Assembly (NCBI GenBank): GCA_002506275.1
Contig: DAXG01000002.1
Coordinates: forward strand, 1 to 16,851
Length of the DNA: 16,851 nt
Source: Euryarchaeota archaeon UBA259
GTDB taxonomy: Archaea; Thermoplasmatota; Poseidoniia; Poseidoniales; Poseidoniaceae
Direction of reading: 5' to 3'
Numbering within the stretch: position 1 is the first letter of the stretch; every line of letters begins with the position of its first letter. The position numbers and the translations under genes are program-made. Shown piece by piece: positions 13,962-16,851 of the stretch. The notes below the pieces were generated by a model. The model saw only the letters and a program-made list of their open reading frames with translations, searched no databases and had not been told where the DNA came from.

Positions 13962-13991
13962 ATGAACCAGACCGCCATCCAAACATCATGA
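13962..13991 (+). CDS. Possible nine-codon leader ORF before ferredoxin
   Basis: ATG at 13962 opens a frame encoding MNQTAIQTS, and its TGA overlaps the ferredoxin ATG as ATGA (13988-13991). The ferredoxin start itself has no Shine-Dalgarno, so this mini-ORF could deliver ribosomes by coupling. A TATA-like TGTAATT (13931-13937) lies about 26-28 bp before its ATG, a spacing that would fit a leaderless transcript beginning at this ATG. A nine-codon frame can arise by chance, so this stays a candidate. Confidence 0.25.
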   Translation: MNQTAIQTS

Positions 13992-14197
13992 CAAGACAAC
14001 TTCATCACAACTTTGTTGTCGATGAAGACCGATGTTTTGGATGTGCAGCATGCATTGCATTATGCCCAGTCAATGTCCTTACTCTCATTGATCGCCTTGC
14101 GGTTGTTGATGAAGAGAACTGTACTCATTGTGAACTCTGCATACCATCATGCCCTGTTTTCGCCCTCGATATTGTATCTCAAAAGGTGGAAAAATGA
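13988..14197 (+). CDS. 2[4Fe-4S] ferredoxin
   Basis: Small cytoplasmic electron carrier of 69 residues. Two complete cluster motifs are present: CFGCAACIALCP (C16, C19, C22, C26) and CTHCELCIPSCP (C45, C48, C51, C55), the classic clostridial-type arrangement for two [4Fe-4S] clusters. The short basic N-terminus MTRQLHH has no signal peptide. The stop overlaps the next gene's start as ATGA, so stoichiometric coupling with the reductase-like protein is likely. In Methanosarcina a ferredoxin gene next to geranylgeranyl reductase supplies electrons for lipid chain saturation; the same pairing is suggested here. It could equally feed the desaturase downstream. Confidence 0.93.
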   Translation: MTRQLHHNFVVDEDRCFGCAACIALCPVNVLTLIDRLAVVDEENCTHCELCIPSCPVFALDIVSQKVEK

Positions 14198-14922
14198 AAT
14201 CGGTCGTTTTTGTTGGTGGAACGATATCAAACATGATATCAGCCATAGAAATGAGCAGTGAATATGTTGTTACCGTCATTGAATTAAACGCTGAGATAGG
14301 GTTGCCATGCACAGCACCTGGACACATTCAAAATCTCGATTTACTCAAATCATATCTTGATTCGAGCCAAATGGAATTTTTACAACCATACCCTCTCACA
14401 AGAGGATATACACTTCGTTCAGAATGGGTCTTGAAACACCTTGGCTCGATAGCAGCTCACAAAGACGTCAACATTCTTACCCGAACCCGAATCACTGAAT
14501 GCTTCGTTTTGGGTGATACGGTCACTGTAGAATACATCGGGGCTGGTTCCAAAGATTCGGGGCAAATCGAATGCAACTATGTTGTCGATGATCGTCAATG
14601 GACGTACAGTGCACCAGGTTCTAAAAGTCATAATCTCGGCACTTTAGACGTAATTCACACTCCTGATTTTGGGGAATTTATACACATGCACGGAGGTACA
14701 TCACTTCTCAGCGATTGTTCGAACCTCCCAGAAAACATCTATTCTCTACAACGGCATGAAGGTCTCACCGAAGTTTGGCAAGAATCACCCGTTTGGTTTC
14801 CAAAGAGAGGCTGGATTGAAACCATCACCTGTTTTCTTCCTAAATCAATCGAAAACCGCACTATTGACGCCCAGATTCTCGAAGGCCGTCGCGTGGTGAA
14901 CCGAATAAACAACAGTGATTAG
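14194..14922 (+). CDS. Shortened geranylgeranyl-reductase-like flavoprotein-fold protein
   Basis: 242 residues; not confidently assignable. The N-terminus, MKSVVFVGGTISNMISAIEM, followed by VTVIELNAEIGLPC (26-39), has the layout of FAD-binding geranylgeranyl reductases (beta strand, glycine loop, helix, acidic strand end, EIG-P-C). YTLRSEWVLKHLGSIAAHKDVNI (72-94) fits the next conserved segment. However, of the usual GxGxxG glycines only the first is kept, the expected ADG-type motif reads VVDDRQW (130-136), and the GD motif that contacts flavin is absent. SPVWFPKRGW (198-207) may be what is left of the substrate-side motif. Family members have about 400 residues, so some 150 are missing. The start is fixed by GGTGG 4 nt before the ATG and by the ATGA overlap with ferredoxin. 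It could be a diverged reductase, a partner subunit, or a non-catalytic relic. Confidence 0.55.
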   Translation: MKSVVFVGGTISNMISAIEMSSEYVVTVIELNAEIGLPCTAPGHIQNLDLLKSYLDSSQMEFLQPYPLTRGYTLRSEWVLKHLGSIAAHKDVNILTRTRITECFVLGDTVTVEYIGAGSKDSGQIECNYVVDDRQWTYSAPGSKSHNLGTLDVIHTPDFGEFIHMHGGTSLLSDCSNLPENIYSLQRHEGLTEVWQESPVWFPKRGWIETITCFLPKSIENRTIDAQILEGRRVVNRINNSD

Positions 14923-14998
14923 GTGTTACCAAACACACCACCTTAAAACCCCCCGCCCCCGCCACAAGATTGCAGAGCACTGCTGAGGGGGTATCAAA
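14923..14998 (+). promoter_or_regulatory. Desaturase leader: C-tract able to pair with the Shine-Dalgarno
   Basis: 76-bp spacer. The ribosome binding site GAGGGGGT (14985-14992) lies 6-7 nt before the desaturase ATG. ACCCCC (14948-14953) is its exact complement over GGGGGT, and a second C-run (14956-14960) offers another register. Between them GCAG-AGCA-CTGC (14972-14983) can form a small nested stem. GTGTT-ACCA-AACAC (14923-14936) is a further weak stem after the upstream stop. The pairing would hide the ribosome binding site. The complementarity is seen directly; regulation is inference. Confidence 0.4.
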
Positions 14999-16057
14999 AT
15001 GGCAGAACATCCAATGGCTGATTTACGAAAAAAACTGAAAGAAGCAAATCTTCTCGTTAAACCAACAATGAAGTCTTGGTTCAAAGCAATCCTTCTACTG
15101 GTTGTGGTTTGTTCGCTGTACAGCGCCCATATTTACCTCCCGTTGAAGTTCGGTTTAATGCTTATACCGATTACAGCTCTCTTTTCAACAACGTTGGCAA
15201 TGACTGGACATGAAGGCGTTCACTCCTCTGCTTGCCAATCCAAGGCCGGTAACACATCACTTGCAGCCATTATCTTCCCTCTTTTTGCAGGATTCTCTAT
15301 GGAATATTGGCGAGAGAAACACAACGTCAAACACCACGCGCACCCTAACGTTGTCAATGTTGATCCAGATATTCACTCATGGCCCTTTACTTTCAGCCAG
15401 GAAGAATACAAAACAAGCGGTCCAATACGAAGGTTCTTCCAACGCCACCTTCAAGGTTGGACGTTCTGGCCGATATCACTACTTGTTGGACATCTCATGC
15501 GTTTTGATGGATTGAAATACATCGCTACCAAACCTTTCAAATCCAAGAAAAAGAGAATTACGAAAATTTGGCTTCTTGATACCGCACTCATCCTTGTCCA
15601 CTTTACTTTGTGGTTGGCTTTACCAATATTACTTGGGCTATCGTGGCAAGTTACTTTCGGATTTTATGTTCTGTTGTGGAGTTTGGTTGGTACATGCCTT
15701 ACAGCAATTTTCATTGTGGGTCACGCTGGACGACCAATCATTACAGAGTACGACCAAAACTGGCGCTTACAAATTGAAACAGCGCGTCGAATTAAACTCG
15801 GACGTATCGGGTCGTTCTTCTTCGTTGGTCTTGATTATCAAATTGAACATCACCTCCTTCCGGCTATGTCACATTTTAACCTACCAAAAGCAGCACCGCT
15901 CGTGAAAGAATATGCGGAAGAACGAGGATGGAAGTATGAAGAACTCGGTTTCTTCCGAGCTTTATGGCAATCAACCGTATCTCTCCACCATGCATGGAAA
16001 ACCCCCTCTCTTGTCTTGGATGAAAAAGGAGAACTAAACGACCCGCTCGAAGCCTGA
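14999..16057 (+). CDS. Membrane fatty acid (acyl-lipid) desaturase
   Basis: 352-residue di-iron membrane enzyme that introduces a double bond into an acyl chain using O2 and an electron donor. All three histidine boxes are present: H71-EGV-H75, H108-NVK-H112-H113, and Q281-IE-H284-H285. The last, Q-x-x-HH, is the form found in front-end and delta-6-like desaturases. H242 in VGHAG is an extra candidate ligand. Hydrophobic segments lie at about 28-65, 85-100, 155-165 and 190-245. There is no fused cytochrome b5 domain, so a separate donor is required; the ferredoxin two genes upstream is a good candidate. Translation starts at an ATG preceded by GAGGGGG. Archaeal lipids normally lack acyl chains, so the substrate is the open question. 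Confidence 0.92.
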   Translation: MAEHPMADLRKKLKEANLLVKPTMKSWFKAILLLVVVCSLYSAHIYLPLKFGLMLIPITALFSTTLAMTGHEGVHSSACQSKAGNTSLAAIIFPLFAGFSMEYWREKHNVKHHAHPNVVNVDPDIHSWPFTFSQEEYKTSGPIRRFFQRHLQGWTFWPISLLVGHLMRFDGLKYIATKPFKSKKKRITKIWLLDTALILVHFTLWLALPILLGLSWQVTFGFYVLLWSLVGTCLTAIFIVGHAGRPIITEYDQNWRLQIETARRIKLGRIGSFFFVGLDYQIEHHLLPAMSHFNLPKAAPLVKEYAEERGWKYEELGFFRALWQSTVSLHHAWKTPSLVLDEKGELNDPLEA

Positions 16058-16091
16058 AAACCTCTTCAAAGGCAAACCCCCAGGCACGTCC

Positions 16092-16851
16092 ATGGCGGCG
16101 ACTGAACGATTGTATCTCAACAGCATTGAATCGGGGTACTTTACTGAGTTTAATGCAGAAGTAACAGCCGTAATGGACGATAAAATTGCTCTTGACCGAA
16201 CACTTTTCTATCCTCTTGGAGGTGGCCAAAATTGGGATACTGGCACCATAAACGGTCCAAACGGGGCAGTTGCTGTCCAAGAGGTTCGCGGCCGAAATGA
16301 AATATACCATTCTGTTGGAAAAGATCACCAATTTTCAGTAGGTGATGAAATCCATGGCTCTGTTGACTGGCAAAGAAGGCATGCTCACATGCGCATGCAC
16401 ACCGCACAACACCTCGTATCAGGCGTCGTTTACGAATGTTTTAACGGCGCTCGGACCGTTGGAAATCAAATCCACGATGACCGCTCTCGGATCGATTTTA
16501 ACCCGATTTCATTTACACCTGAGATGCTTGAAGAAATCACCACACAAGTCAACCTCCTCATCGATGCAAACCATCCTGTAACGGATTCTACGATGACCAG
16601 GTCAGAAGTCAATTCTGAGATGCCACCCGAACGGACAAACATGGACCTCCTTCCTTCATCTGTGAAAGAACTGAGGGTTGTAAAAATCGGTGATAACCTC
16701 GACTTATGCCCTTGTGCAGGCACGCACGTAGGACAACTTGGAGAAATTGGCCATATTGAAATCACCGGTAAAAAATCCAAGGGTAAAGGCACACAGAGAA
16801 TAACCTATGAACTGCACATTCCAGAACTTACCGCCAATCCAAGCAGTAAAT
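16092..16851 (+). CDS. alaX: Alanyl-tRNA editing protein AlaX, 3' end cut by the window edge
   Basis: Free-standing hydrolase that removes serine (or glycine) wrongly attached to tRNA-Ala. The frame runs open for 253 codons to the right edge, so the C-terminus is missing. Visible: the AlaRS-like N-terminal FYPLGGGQNWDTG (39-51), the zinc motif HTAQH (H103, H107), RIDFNPISF, and CAGTH (C208, H212) with VGQLGEIG after it. These four residues are the usual zinc ligands. The glycine-rich N-terminal part marks the medium or long AlaX type and not the short one. No aminoacylation domain is present in what is visible. The start lies 34 bp after the desaturase stop, with no strong Shine-Dalgarno; cotranscription is possible. 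Confidence 0.92.
   Translation, partial: MAATERLYLNSIESGYFTEFNAEVTAVMDDKIALDRTLFYPLGGGQNWDTGTINGPNGAVAVQEVRGRNEIYHSVGKDHQFSVGDEIHGSVDWQRRHAHMRMHTAQHLVSGVVYECFNGARTVGNQIHDDRSRIDFNPISFTPEMLEEITTQVNLLIDANHPVTDSTMTRSEVNSEMPPERTNMDLLPSSVKELRVVKIGDNLDLCPCAGTHVGQLGEIGHIEITGKKSKGKGTQRITYELHIPELTANPSSK

Larger units (their letters stand above)
13558..13987. other. Divergent AT-rich intergenic region
   Basis: About 430 bp between the nuclease start (minus) and the ferredoxin start (plus). No protein-length frame of convincing quality is present and no tRNA-like fold was seen. It contains an imperfect direct repeat (13700-13751), T- and A-rich tracts around 13800-13900, and a small inverted repeat AGAAG-AATACA-CTTCT (13865-13880). 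It also holds TATA-like elements in both directions: GTAAAATAAAG around 13856-13866 and TGTAATT at 13931-13937 on the plus strand, and TACAAAATA (13593-13601) on the minus strand. It must hold the promoters of both flanking gene runs. Confidence 0.6.

Noticed and set aside
14923..14936. Weak GTGTT/AACAC stem as a transcription terminator
   Set aside because: Only 5 bp, AT-rich and followed by C-runs, not T-runs; not enough to call a terminator.
15876..16331. 151-codon minus-strand frame across the desaturase/alaX junction
   Set aside because: Spans two real genes on the other strand and has no domain-like sequence.

Overview
The window reads as a chromosome segment of a planktonic marine euryarchaeon, most likely Candidatus Poseidoniales (Marine Group II), with Marine Group III as the alternative. 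The basis is the combination of a proteorhodopsin-type pump with archaeal enzymes (a two-domain beta-CASP ribonuclease, MoeA, a free-standing AlaX editing protein, a ferredoxin next to a geranylgeranyl-reductase-like protein) and genes of bacterial character (UvrA, an RluA-type pseudouridine synthase, a PurS-PurL fusion, a membrane fatty acid desaturase). Taxonomy is inferred from gene content and was not tested. No rRNA, tRNA, CRISPR array, insertion sequence or transposase is visible.

Layout. (1) 2-859, plus strand: a rhodopsin whose first codons lie outside the window. (2) 851-13557, minus strand: nine closely packed genes, in transcription order a beta-CASP/MBL nuclease, a small basic zinc-ribbon protein, a TauE/SafE permease, MoeA, an RluA-family pseudouridine synthase, UvrA, PurL with an N-terminal PurS-like region, PurQ, and a HGSNAT/DUF1624-like membrane acyltransferase whose last 9 bp overlap the rhodopsin 3' end. 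The only larger gaps in this run are before uvrA (165 bp) and before purL (71 bp); both hold inverted repeats. (3) 13558-13987: an AT-rich divergent intergenic region with an imperfect direct repeat and TATA-like elements. (4) 13988-16851, plus strand: a 2[4Fe-4S] ferredoxin, a shortened geranylgeranyl-reductase-like protein (ATGA overlap), a membrane fatty acid desaturase, and AlaX, which runs off the right edge.

How the genes work together. PurL and PurQ are two parts of FGAM synthase and are joined by a TAATG overlap with a perfect Shine-Dalgarno sequence. The nuclease, zinc-ribbon, RluA and AlaX genes serve RNA processing, modification and translation quality control. MoeA and TauE/SafE suggest molybdenum-cofactor and sulfur-anion handling. 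The most interesting stretch is 13988-16057: ferredoxin, reductase-like protein and desaturase make a candidate redox cassette acting on membrane lipid or isoprenoid chains, and the desaturase leader can form a structure that would hide its ribosome binding site. The rhodopsin has a D-T-K proton-transfer triad, with lysine at the usual carboxylic donor position, and methionine at the spectral-tuning position.
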